A stretch of 64,000 bases of DNA from Polytrichum commune. Lineage: Eukaryota; Streptophyta; Polytrichopsida; Polytrichales; Polytrichaceae. The stretch lies in assembly GCA_950295325.1 (NCBI GenBank), contig OX485804.1, forward strand, positions 68,238,033-68,302,032, written 5' to 3'. Every line of letters starts with the position of its first letter. The first letter of the stretch is position 1. Shown piece after piece: positions 45,817 to 56,399 of this stretch. A program made the position numbers and the translations under genes. The notes below the pieces were generated by a model. The model did not search any database. It was not told the origin of the DNA and saw nothing but the letters and a program-made list of their open reading frames with translations.

Positions 45817-48800
45817 CTTGGCTGAGTGCAAAGATGAAGTTTGTCTCTGCAATTTTCAAACTTGATCCTCCCTAAGGATTTAGTGAGTATATCGGCAGGT
45901 TGCTCTTGAGAAGGGATATATTCTACTTTGATTGTGTTATTTTCAACCTTTTGACGAGTGTAATGGAAGTCAATTTCAAAATGTTTGGATCTCTCATGAA
46001 ATACAGGATTGTAACTAAGTTTTATACTGCTTTGATTGTCACAAAAGAGATAAGTGGGTTTGTCATCCAAAATTCTAAGTTCTTCTAGTAACCTCCGTAA
46101 CCAAATAGCTTCGCATGTACATTGAGCAAGAGCTCTGTATTCTGATTCACAAGACGATCTAGAGGTACTAGATTGTTTCTTGGAATTCCAAGAGATGGGA
46201 GAGGTTCCAAGAAAGAAAATGTATGCGCCCACCGAAATTCTATCATCGATGTCTTGTCCATAGTCCGCATCGGTATAACCATGCAGACGATTCTCCTCCC
46301 CTTGTTTAAAAAACAAGCCCAAGTCTGGATACCGACGGACATATCGCAAAATGTGTTTGGCTGCTTGTAGGTGGGCTTCTTGTGGATTTTGCATGAACCT
46401 GCTGACTACACTAACTGCATGGGTGAGGTCAGGGCGAGTTTTGGTGAGAAAGAGAAGTTTGCCTACAAGCATGCGGTAAAGTGTAGCATCTACAGGAGGG
46501 GTGTCAGAGTTTTTGGATAGACTAAGACCTTCAGGGAGTGGGGTCAGAGAGGGCTTACAGTCCTCCATTTGGAAAAACTGAAGAATGCTCAGGGCATATT
46601 GTCGTTGATGCATGTGGAGGCCGGTGGCGGTGCGGTCAAACTGAACTCCCAGGTATCGACTAATCGGACCGAGATCGTTGGTCTTGAATTGTTGTTGCAA
46701 GTGGGTCTTCAGCTGGGCGAGAAGCTTGGAGTTACTGCCGGTTAGAAGGATGTCGTCTACATAGACGAGCAGAGCGACAGTGTGGGAGCCTATATGGGCA
46801 AAATAAAGGTTAGGATCCGAGAGAGACTGGATGAGGCCCCAGGCGAGAAGTGCTGCGTGGAGGCGAGCATACCACGCCCTAGGACTTTGTTTGAGGCCAT
46901 ATAGAGCTTTATGTAGTTTGCAGACTAGATGCTCTTCGCCAGGTTTGACAAAACCAGGAGGCTGGTGCATGTAGACATCTTCTTGTAGAATGCCATTCAA
47001 GAAAGCAGTGAGAACATCCAGTTGATGTAGAGGCCAGTTGAGATGAACGGCGATAGCAATGAGCACACGAATCGTTTCCCAACGAACAACTCGAGCAAAA
47101 GTTTCTAAAAAATCCACGCCGTCTTTCTGCTGGAAGCCTCGGGCTACAAGGCGAGCCTTATAGCGAGTAGGATTGGCTGTGGTAGCAGGTTTGATTTTGT
47201 ATACCCACTTGGAGGAGATGGCCGTTTTGTCTGGAGGTAATGGAATGAGAGACCATGTTTGATTGTGATGGATAGAGTCCATCTCAGCCTGCATGGCAGA
47301 CTTCCAATGGGGGTTTAGGTGAGCCTGTTGGAATGTCAAAAATTCTGGAGAGTCCTCGAAAACGTCGGGAAGAGTCTGAAGCTGCGTCGCAAGGGCGTTA
47401 GGAAGAATCTGTAGCTGGATTTGGGCGGCAAAATCATGTAAGTGTTTGGGGAACCGCCGAACCCGTTCAGAACGTCGAGGAGGATCTGGGGCAGGAGGCG
47501 GGGAAGGAGGCGGGGAAGGAGGGAGTGATTCGGCAGGAGAAGACTGCGGAGAAGAGTCTAGAGAAGGGAGGGTTGGGGAGGAATTTAGAGCCCTGGGGGG
47601 GGGGGGAAGCAGGGTCGGCGAAAGAAGAGACTGGATTGTCGAAGGAAGAGGCTGGGTCGTCAGAGTGAGAGGGTATGTCAGGGTCGGTAAGAGCCAGACG
47701 TTCCTCTCGTCGCGTAGGAGCGGGGGTCGAGTCCAGAGGGACATCCTCCCTGACAGAAGGAGAGGTTAATTCGAGGGAGGGAGTTTCATCTACCACAACA
47801 TCTCTGGAGATGAAAACCTTCTTTGTTGAGGGTCTGTAACATCTGTAGGCCTTGGTTCCCGAATCGAAACTTAGTAGTATACATTTTTCGGAGCGGGGGT
47901 CGAACTTCGACTGGGAAGGCTTGATAGTTCGAACATAGACAGGTGACCCAAAGATTTTTAAGTGGGAGATCGAAGGCTTCTTACCCGAGAAAAGTTCTTC
48001 GGGTGTCTTGTCAGGATGTCGTTTGGTGGAGCGGAGGTTGAGCAGGTCTCCAGCTGCCTTGACTGCTTCGCCCCAAAGGTGACCAGGAAGGCCCTTGTCG
48101 AGTAGCAGGCACCTGGTGATGTTGAGTAAGGATCGATTACGCCGCTCAGCTACTCCATTCCGCTGCGGAGTGTATGGTGGAGCGAATTCTCTCGCTATAC
48201 CTTCATTGAGACAATAGTCTCGAAATGCAGAGGACGTATATTCGCCGCCATTGTCCGAGCGTAGGGTCTGAATACATTGGCCCGTAGAAGTTTTGAAAGA
48301 ATTGACTAAGTGTTGAAACTTAGTAAGCACTTGGCTTTTGTGGGCCAGAAAGTATATCCAAGTTTTCCTCGAAAAATCGTCGATAAAAGTTACAAAGTAT
48401 CGCGCTCCTCCTAATGAGGTCGTGCGGAATGGACCGCAGACGTCAGAGTGCACTAATTGAAGAATTTTTGTTGCATTGAAAGTTGCTTCTTTCGGCAGTT
48501 TCGTTCTTGTCTGCTTCCCCAGTTGACACCCCGTGCACACTTGTCGCGAGAAATGTAACGTTGGTAAGCCACGAACCGCTTCAGAATTGAGCATTCTTTG
48601 CATGCCCTTGGCATGGAAATGTCCTAATCGTTTGTGCCACAAATCTGATGAGGAGTGTCTTTGAACCAAGTTGACCTCTGAGTGCTGAAGTTGACGGAGG
48701 TTCGAGAGCCTGTAGAGACCTCGACCGTGTTCCCTTGAGGCAAAAGCTTCAAGTTGAAGGTTGTAGTTGTTAAATACAAAACATCCATCAGATTTAAAGA

Positions 48801-50253
48801 CAAGGGTTTTGTGTTGATCGGCGAGAGCTCCGACACTAAGTAGATTTTTAGTGATCCCTGGAGCGTACAAAACAGAATTGATAGACTTTATTTCCCCAGA
48901 AGATAGCTGGAGTGCGACATTTCCGACTCCGGCAACAGAATGGCTATGGCCTCCCGCCGACCTAACTTGGGCTCCACTAGTAGAGCGAATGGAGGTAAAA
49001 GCTGATTTTTCACCCGACACATGGTGAGTTGCTCCTGAATCCAGATACCAAGAAGCGGTGTTCTGGGGAGTTTCTACCAAATTCAATTCTATCAAGCATG
49101 CATTGACTACCTGATCTGCGGTTTCGTGATCATCCGGAGGTTCGTCTTGTGAAAACAAATCGCTTGGCTCCTCTAGATGATGTACTTGCCCATTCAGATT
49201 GCGTTGTCGTTGCTCGAGTAGACGGTGCTCATAATCCTTCATTCTATCTAGAATAGATCGAAGGTCACACTCTCTTTCATAGTGACCAGGAAGACCACAG
49301 AAGTCACACTTGTCGTTTCGAGGTCGATCTGGTCCCCTGTTTCGGTACCTAGGTTGGTACTGGGTTGATGATGAGTTTCTTGGGTGTCTGGATGAAGAGC
49401 CTCCTTGGTTCTCCTGGTTGAAGGGTCTGTTTACTGAATGAGTGCCAGACTCAGAGCGCCATCTGCCGTTCGAGATGAACCTTGAGTTCTGTGCTATTGG
49501 TGAGTTGTGAGAACGTGAAATGGTCTGTGGCCGTTTGTTCCGGTCCCGATGTACAAACAGAGCTTCGCTCTCCTCCTTCTGTTCGTTCTCCATCTTCAAG
49601 GCAGTCTCCTCCGAGATCAGTTTTGCTTCTAGCTGCTCGAAGGTTGGCAGTGTCTGGGCCGCTATTTGCATGCGTTTGAATATCTCATATTCCTTGGGAA
49701 GGTTCTTCAATGTGTAGAATACTATAACATCCTCAGGTATGTTAACTTCCACCTCTTCTAAGAGGTTCGCCACCTCTTTCACTTCAGTGAGATGGGTATC
49801 CATGGACACAGATTCAGTTTTCCGCATTGCGAAAAACTTTTCAAGAAGCATCACTCGACGCGGACCGCTATCTGATTCATAACGACTCTTTAGGCTTGTC
49901 CAACACTCATAGGGATCCTTGTAGCGTCGTAGAAGCTTAAGGGCACTATTCTTTGCATTACTATTGATAATGCTCATAACTTGTTGGCGTGCTAATCTCT
50001 CTTCCTCACTCATGTGCTCGCTAGGTGGCGTGAGACAATAGTGGAATCTACCATCCTTTTGTAATAGACTCTTCATTCTATAAGCCCATACTCCAAAGGT
50101 ACCTCCTCCATCAAGGTGGTATGATTCTGGAAGGGTGTTGTCTCCGGTCATGGTGAAACGGTGATTCCTAGGAGGTGGCGGACTACTTTCAGTGTCAGCT
50201 GGAGGAGAGTTTAGCGGCGGATTATCTGCGGTGTCAGTTTCGACGGTAGACAT
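45798..50253 (-). pseudogene. copia gag-pol polyprotein, one frameshift
   Basis: ATG at 50,253 (in MSTVETDT; the upstream in-frame TTG is not needed). In order: gag with ECWTSLKSRYES and NLPKEYEIF; zinc knuckle CDFCGLPGHYEREC (residues ~316-329, CX2CX4HX4C); protease DSGA near residue 404; HHCC-type GAG-pre-integrase with CTGCQLGK; integrase with catalytic Asp in HSDVCGPF (~603), Asp in SDNGGEY (~667) and Glu in NGVAERRNR (~703), DD35E spacing. A G12 run at 47,595-47,606 then shifts the frame. RT follows with YVDD at 46,752-46,763, and RNase H with DADYG and SCESEYRAL, stopping at 45,798. Apart from the shift no stop or missing catalytic residue is seen. The shift may be real or a homopolymer length error. 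Confidence 0.93.
47595..47606. repeat. G12 homopolymer at the gag-pol frame change
   Basis: On the minus strand it is C12 in a Ser/Pro-rich linker between integrase and RT. The upstream frame runs off into a stop near 47,467 and the downstream frame is open from 47,744. The two overlap only across this linker, which places the length change here. Confidence 0.85.
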
Positions 50254-50309
50254 CTGAGAGGAAGAGACAGACAACAATTTCCTACCTCTATACTAACTAT
50301 CGTGAACCT

Positions 50310-50321
50310 GCTCTGATACCA
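50310..50321 (-). promoter_or_regulatory. Primer binding site (initiator tRNA-Met type)
   Basis: Minus-strand TGGTATCAGAGC begins directly at the inner edge of the 5' LTR. It is the standard copia PBS, complementary to the 3' end of plant initiator tRNA-Met. The next bases, AGGTT, continue the match. Confidence 0.9.
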
Positions 50322-50559
50322 TGTAGAAGACTAACTAACTGCCGAGACTAACACGCCGCTTAGAGACAGAACTCACTGGCTCGGAACATACAGTTCAAAT
50401 TAAGCCTCAAATGGTCTTGGGATATATACATGGTGTTAGCCCTAATTAATTAAATGCTAACCCTAACCAGTAATCCCTAACCCTAAACTAATCCCCTACT
50501 CCTAAACCTAAGGAACTAATGTACACTTGGATGAAGCCTTGTAAGCAGATGGTCCAACA
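50322..50559 (-). repeat. 5' LTR of the copia element, 238 bp
   Basis: Identical to 44,732-44,969. It carries the element promoter, with a TATATA stretch near its middle on the minus strand. It is followed directly by the PBS and flanked outside by TSD GACTG. Confidence 0.97.
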
Positions 50560-50564
50560 GACTG

Positions 50565-52188
50565 GAGTTTTGTCTACGTGTAAAGCTTTCGAAGTCCATC
50601 CAAGCTTTCGTCCTAGGCTTAGAAAGTCAGGAACCATCAGCAAGATAGGTGATTGTGATTTTAGAATTTGAAATTGTTCACTATCAAATCTTATCCATTG
50701 GGGTATCCAGTTGAAGTTAATTAGCTACATGTGAGGTGCGCGACAAACTCAAGTATGCTTAGATTTGTCACGAATGGATTAGTTTGTGCACACACCACAA
50801 GCTTTGCCGCCCATTGAAATTGGTTATAACGATCCATGGATTCTGGCTTCATTTCTACTTTTCGGTAAACATGAATTTGCTACTTTCAGACGACGAGTTT
50901 CTGTTTGGAAGCAACGCTGGGGTTCATAACATTTTTATCGAACTGCTTGAGAGTTGGCAACTTGAGATTCTCTGGAAAATTATCGACCTAAAGCTTATCT
51001 TGTTCTGGGGTGAATGCAACATGTCTGTTTGGAGACATGACAATTGCAGTCCAATTCCATTGGTTAAGCATGAAGTGGTTTAACTGCGGAAGCTCATCAA
51101 GTCTGCCGTAGAAAAGAAAAGATGGATCCATAGGTCAAGTAGTGCTGAGCCTTTCGGTTGTCTCCAAAAGAAGGTGGGAGTGAAGCCTGGATGACAGAGA
51201 CAACCAACTAAACGCGAAGTAATATCGGTTCGTTTTGTGTTTTTCACAAGATTTGACAATAGTGGGACCCAAAGGCAGTGACATTTGCCATTGGGAACAT
51301 TTTGTAAATTGCATGGGTACAATTCACTCATGCACGGCTGTCCTCCTGGCCATGTATGTAACTGACAACAGAATCTACATTTTGTAGAGCCTCGGACGTC
51401 TATCTGACATAGCCACTCTGGTCGTAGAGACCAGCGAGAAACCGTAAAGACCTGAAGTTATGGTTGGAATTGCAAAATAGTTGCGTGATCATCTTGCAAT
51501 TGCACAAACACCACACATTATTTTTATTTTTATTTAACCTCGAAGATGCAAGATTGAGAGTCTAAGCGATGGTGCTATATAACGAGAAACATACGTGGCT
51601 TACCTCAAGATGATCCTGCGTATGAGTCAGCAGATATGACCTGATCATGAGATGTCCCGCTGACGAATCCTCTGCTCCGTCATCTGCTCCGCAAGTAGTT
51701 AGTGGAAACGATCTATGTTTCATAAGCGCAGAAATTATAGCTTCTAGCGGTTGGAGAGCTGGATTGATGCTGCGACATTGAGCATGGAAACGTACCTTAG
51801 ACGCAAAAGCTCTGTCAACAAGCATGGATGATCATGGGGAAAAGACTGGGACAAGTCAAAGTTTGTAAAGTTATTGGAAAACAACACCAGGTTATGTCAG
51901 TGAACGCATGTTTCTATTCTGTTGGCAGGAACACGTTGGTAAGCAGTCACGGGTGTGTAAACAAAAACGATTGTATCTGAATATGCCTCAATAGGCGGTT
52001 AGTTTTCAAAAATCCAGGACATAGTTGTTCAGTAATTGTGCTAGAGTACAGGTGTGACCGCGAAGTCAGGGTCAGGATTAGTGATGGGTCCAGATGCTAC
52101 CTAGTAAAATACAATGATGAAGCATACCGTTTGGATGCTCCAATTTCTGGGGGGAAAAAAAAGGCACCTTCCAATCGGTGCATTTGCG
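50565..52188 (-). other. Flank of copia insertion; one isolated exon-like segment
   Basis: At about 51,586-51,810 (minus) an open, coding-like frame with SINPALQPLEAIISALMKHR and GHLMIRSYLLTHTQDHLE ends at GAG before a good GTAAGC donor. An acceptor-like TTGACAG lies just upstream. It is downstream of the stop at 52,189, so it may be an alternative terminal exon, a second gene or a remnant. The remainder (50,565-51,580) shows no supported gene. Confidence 0.35.
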
Positions 52189-55100
52189 TCAATCAGTGAG
52201 CATCGAAGTCACAAGCAAACCCAAACCTGGATTGCTCTTCAGAACTGTTCGGTAACTCGGTACTTGGTGTCTTGCAATCATAGATCCCGCCGGGGTTGCT
52301 GGCATGTCCTTCCAACTGGCTCTAGAATGTGAGTCCTTGCCACCAAGCACAGATAATCCTACAATAGCAACTACGCCCAGTAGGCTCCCTACCACATTAT
52401 GAAGTTTATGTCTTTTCGAATTACGCTTACTACATCTCCACTTTACAATCGCCTGTCTTTCATGCGACTCGGTTGAGCAGCTGCCTTCATAGAGTGGTGA
52501 AGGAGTGCGAGTCAAGTTGCTGGAGGTCCACTTTACAATCGCCTGTGATGTATGCGGCTCATTTGATGAGGTGCTGCCTTCATCGAGAGGTGAAGTGGTC
52601 ACATTTGAGTTGCTGGATTTCCTTGGGCTTGTGCAGAGCATAGGGAGAATAGGGCAACCTCGGTCGTCTGAACTTTGATCTAAGTCGTCTCTCAAGCTTG
52701 TGCAGCTCGTCGCAACTTCTGCACATCCACTTCACAGTCCAGTCAAAAAGAAATGAGATGAATCCGCGTAAAAACGAATGAACTCTGCTCATGAAATTTT
52801 ACTCAAATGTTTTCCTCCTTGGAAAAGTTAGGTAAATTCAACTAGGGTTGGAGTGGGTCAAAGTCCGAAAGAAATTTAAACATTTCTCCTCATTGTGAAT
52901 GCAGTAATGACAATCCTGTAGTTGTAATTACTTCAATTGCATGGACCAAGGGTAAAATTGTGCTTACTGCTCTTACTCCTGCTCAGTTGAGGAGGGCTAT
53001 AGCTATCCGAAGACGATTCACCTCTTACTAGGGCACCCTCCGATGATCTACAGAGTGTAACAACCTGCAACGATACTCGATCGTCAAGACATCTGTAATA
53101 AATGGTAGACCCGCATGAGCTGCCTGGTGGTTCATAAGAAATTCACCACAGAAGCTTTGATACAGCATCACCTTTTCGGTTGTAATAGTTCTTCAGAAAA
53201 CAAACAAAGACACATCCAAACTTCTAACGCCGTGATGACTTGCCTCTTGAACTTCGGAAGTTAGGGAGGCGCTATTGCTTAGATTTGGCAGAAAGTCTGA
53301 GACGTCCTCAAGAAGTAACCTTGGAATTTCTCCAGGTAAAAGCGGGTCCTGCAAATCCCTTGATGTCATGAGGTGGTTCACCCTGTCAACATGGCGCTGG
53401 AAAGACATGCCTGCTGCGAAGAACATGGCTGCCATGACTTCCGGCCTAGTCGTGAAATCTGTCCCGAATGATCCTGTTTCATCTTTCTTGTATAGTCCTG
53501 GATTCAACAAGATGGAGCTTACCTTCAACAATCAGCAGTAATTCAGTATCTTCGGAACATAAATACGTCAGATAATTAGCAAGCTAAGATATACATTGTG
53601 TACTACTAATGTCCACTGTCCATTGCACATAGAAGGCAACTACATTGCAACAAGAGAGATTCTTTTGTCGACTTTAAGAAGATAACACACCAGTGCCACT
53701 GTTATTCCAGTTGTACGCTGATACATATTTGTTAAGCTTTGCGTGGAGTTGAATGAGGTCACCTTCCATCTCCTTCAATGCTTGAATCTGATCAAAACCT
53801 CATCACTCATTACTATTGAATTGCAACAATTATACAAAATTTTCAATTTGATTCAAACCAGCACCGTAAGAACATCACATGGTATTTGATTGGAGTCACA
53901 CCTCTGTGTCGACTTTTGCAAGGCGCAAATCTTCTGATCTCCCAAGCTGTACAAAATATGGCAATCACATCCACCAACTGTCAGGAAACTACGATACTTC
54001 GCGAATAAATCTATGACCCTCACTATGTCAAAGTTATCTACAACACTAAACCGTCTATCTAAGGCAAATGATGGTTGCATGTGTTGCAACTCAAGTAGAT
54101 GGCTCCCTAAGGTGTTCCTAAGTTGCAGAAATGGAATTCCAAGTACATTGCTCATATGTTAGAATCAAGTCCATGTCAAATGTCACCAAGCAAAAGGTTG
54201 TGAACGACACTGACCTTTGCAACAGCTACATCCAGTGGTGCGGGACGAGTACGACGGCTGCTCACAGTATCAGAGTGAGATGAAGAACAGGTATTATCTT
54301 CAATAGGTCTCATTTCACTGCAATAAATTTCCAAGTTTACGTTACGATGAGGATATATCCCACCTGACAGGTAATACGCTGCAAGCCTACATGGCTGGTA
54401 TTGAGTTATTTAACTTGCCTTCACTAGGAGTGCGCAAACAACAAGTGAATGCATGACTGAATAATTGAAAGGATTTCAAGTTCAAAACAAATGTCAATAC
54501 ACCAATCCACATAAGAATATCATTCCACGGTGTTTTTAGATCATTTTTAGTTGGAGTACTAAAATTGAGTGGTGGTGTCCTGTCATTACCTTTGTTCATC
54601 GTACAAAATAGAGTCAGCTTGGCTGACGTGCAAGACTGCGTCTGATGGGCGAGTGCAGAGAACCGTCATCTGCCCACCAGATAGACTTTTTGATCAGTAT
54701 CAAACAGACAGCTACATTATTCAAATCAAGAAATATCTATACCATTCGCCGAATCTCTGATTTCTATATCGGAATCTCTGGGATTGTGGCAGTCCTCTGA
54801 TCTTTGTAGTCCGTTGTTCACTTTGGATTACTGACATCGTGATAGCCTACAGAAAACATTTTAGGTTTAACAACATCGGAATCCTCACTTCGAAATTTGG
54901 AAGATTTCCTAATAGAAAAATTTCTGAGTCTTACCTCCAACTTCGCCATTCTTGAAGTTTGCGATGATCCAGTTGTGAACAAGGGATACTCCAGATAAAC
55001 CTCAGTATCAAGGTCCTCGAAAAACTGCATTTGTTTACATCAACATTTAGACTCTCTTCCAGTGACTTATGCATAAAAATCTATTTATCATCAAAATGAA

Positions 55101-56386
55101 GAGTTGAATATTGGCCGTAAGCTTTACAACATCGGCTTCCTTTGGATCGCAATATTAGGACGCGCTTTGTAGGTCGCATAAAGGACCAAACGTCAGAGTC
55201 TCGAGAGCTGATCTACATGATTGCAAAATGGAAAAGGTAATATATCAAAGTAAGCCTCTGGAAGGAGCACGTTTGAATCTTTCGGACCAGCGGTAGTAGG
55301 CTGTATATTAACTCACTCAATTAATATAAAATCTCTTCCCTGCATATAACTGCGCAAGGGATGATTGTCTCCTAAAACAAAGCCCTTTCATAAAGCACGA
55401 AACCGAATCTTTCCGCCGATTTATTTAGTGTTGATGTGATCTGCAACAGGTCGATGTTTTTCAAACTTAACTGATCAGAAATCACACGTACTCTATCATT
55501 GTTGCTGTCCACACTGTGAACTTAATGAAGGTCTTTGTCTCTAGTGTAAAACGCCCTACGTATGGACAAATGCTACGCACCTCATTAAGATCCACTGTGA
55601 TATGTCCAGAAAGACCTGAGCTCCATGCCTGTTCAGAAACGCGGCCCGGAAGCTCATCAGCCACCGTAAACCTCTTACAAATATTTATCCAAAAACTAAA
55701 CATCCTTCAGTTACTGAATCAAGCATTCCTGGCAGCCAACCTGCATAGGAAATGGAGGACTAAATTGATGATAATTACCTGGTCTGAGAAAAAAGTTCGA
55801 AAACCGCCATCGCCAGTACACATAGAGAGTCAACAAAATGAGTCAGAACTTCTCGACTTCTCAATTTCCACCTTGACAGGCATGCTTTAGCAAGTAAATT
55901 TATAGAAGTTAAGAATGTTAGCGCTATCCACCTGATTACTTAAACTTTCATGATCAAGATACTCAATTTTCCTTGCAAAATGCCTGAAGAGCGCCATTGC
56001 CTCTTACATTTCCTGACTAACGGAATTCCTCTTTTCCAATAAGATCACATATAGTCATTAGGATGCATCCAGAACATACCAATGTAAACATGTAGCTTTG
56101 AAAGTACGTCCTGCCTTCCATGTAGAATCTGGCAGCTAAGTTGATGATTGATGTTGCATTCCCCATTGACAACTTCAAATTCTCCAATCTTCTGTTGCTC
56201 TGTGCCGTGTAGAAGAGTTACCTTCATGAAATATTGCTGGTCGTTCTTAGATGAACCCCCGGGTAAAAAGTCAGACTTCAGTAGAACAGGGAGGCGGATT
56301 CCTGTTATTTTTAAGAATTTGATACAGAAGTCATAGACTTGAGCATCGTGAGATAAGCACCGCCGGAAAACTTCATTTGCTGCCAT
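52189..56386 (-). CDS. Unrecognised multi-exon gene, 575-aa model
   Basis: Twelve minus-strand exons with agreeing phases: 56080-56386, 55932-56002, 55581-55673, 54935-55024, 54590-54669, 54215-54317, 53902-53946, 53691-53787, 53523-53549, 53244-53458, 52968-53037 and 52189-52718. They total 1,728 nt (576 codons with stop). The start MAANEVFRRCLSHD follows an in-frame stop. The N-terminal ~120 residues look globular (IKFLKITGIRLPVLLK). A Ser/Arg-rich part (SSSHSDTVSSRRTRPAP) and a short helical or coiled-coil stretch (IQALKEMEGDLIQLHAKLNK) follow, then RPEVMAAMFFAAGMSFQRHV. The C-terminus has a ~30-residue internal duplication ending QAIVKW twice and a hydrophobic segment VVGSLLGVVAIVGLSVLGG about 50 residues before the end, so it may be membrane-anchored. 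Exon 9 is 27 nt. Exon 10 uses a GC donor. A further 93-nt exon at 55,779-55,871 fits in phase but carries TGA. I do not recognise the family. Confidence 0.6.
55779..55871 (-). other. In-phase optional exon with TGA stop
   Basis: It lies between exons 2 and 3 of the preceding gene, with acceptor CAAG, donor GTAATT, and 93 nt (31 codons, phase 0 on both sides). The frame reads VEIEKSRSSDSFC, stop, then LSMCTGDGGFRTFFSDQ. Both halves look coding. Skipping keeps the 575-aa frame, while inclusion truncates it. It could be a poison exon, a mutation or a sequencing error. Confidence 0.45.
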
Positions 56387-56399
56387 TTTGACAGCTTAA

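Larger units (their letters stand above)
44732..50559 (-). mobile_element. Ty1/copia LTR retrotransposon, 5,828 bp, TSD GACTG
   Basis: A complete element on the minus strand with two identical 238-bp LTRs bounded TGTAGAAG...GTCCAACA. The 5-bp TSD GACTG is at 44,727-44,731 and 50,560-50,564. It has a PBS complementary to initiator tRNA-Met, gag-pol in the copia order (gag, protease, integrase, RT, RNase H), a polypurine tract, and an extra ORF on the opposite strand between pol and the 3' LTR. Identical LTRs indicate insertion too recent for LTR substitutions to accumulate. gag-pol has a single visible lesion, a frame change at G12. Confidence 0.97.

Noticed and set aside
47446-47769. 107-codon plus-strand Gly/Arg-rich ORF
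   Set aside because: Reverse strand of the Pro/Ser-rich linker in copia pol.
55128-55212. Extra exon (SSRDSDVWSFMRPTKRVLIL) in the 52-56 kb gene
   Set aside because: It has a good acceptor, but its best donor gives a phase that cannot join the next exon. Left out of the model.
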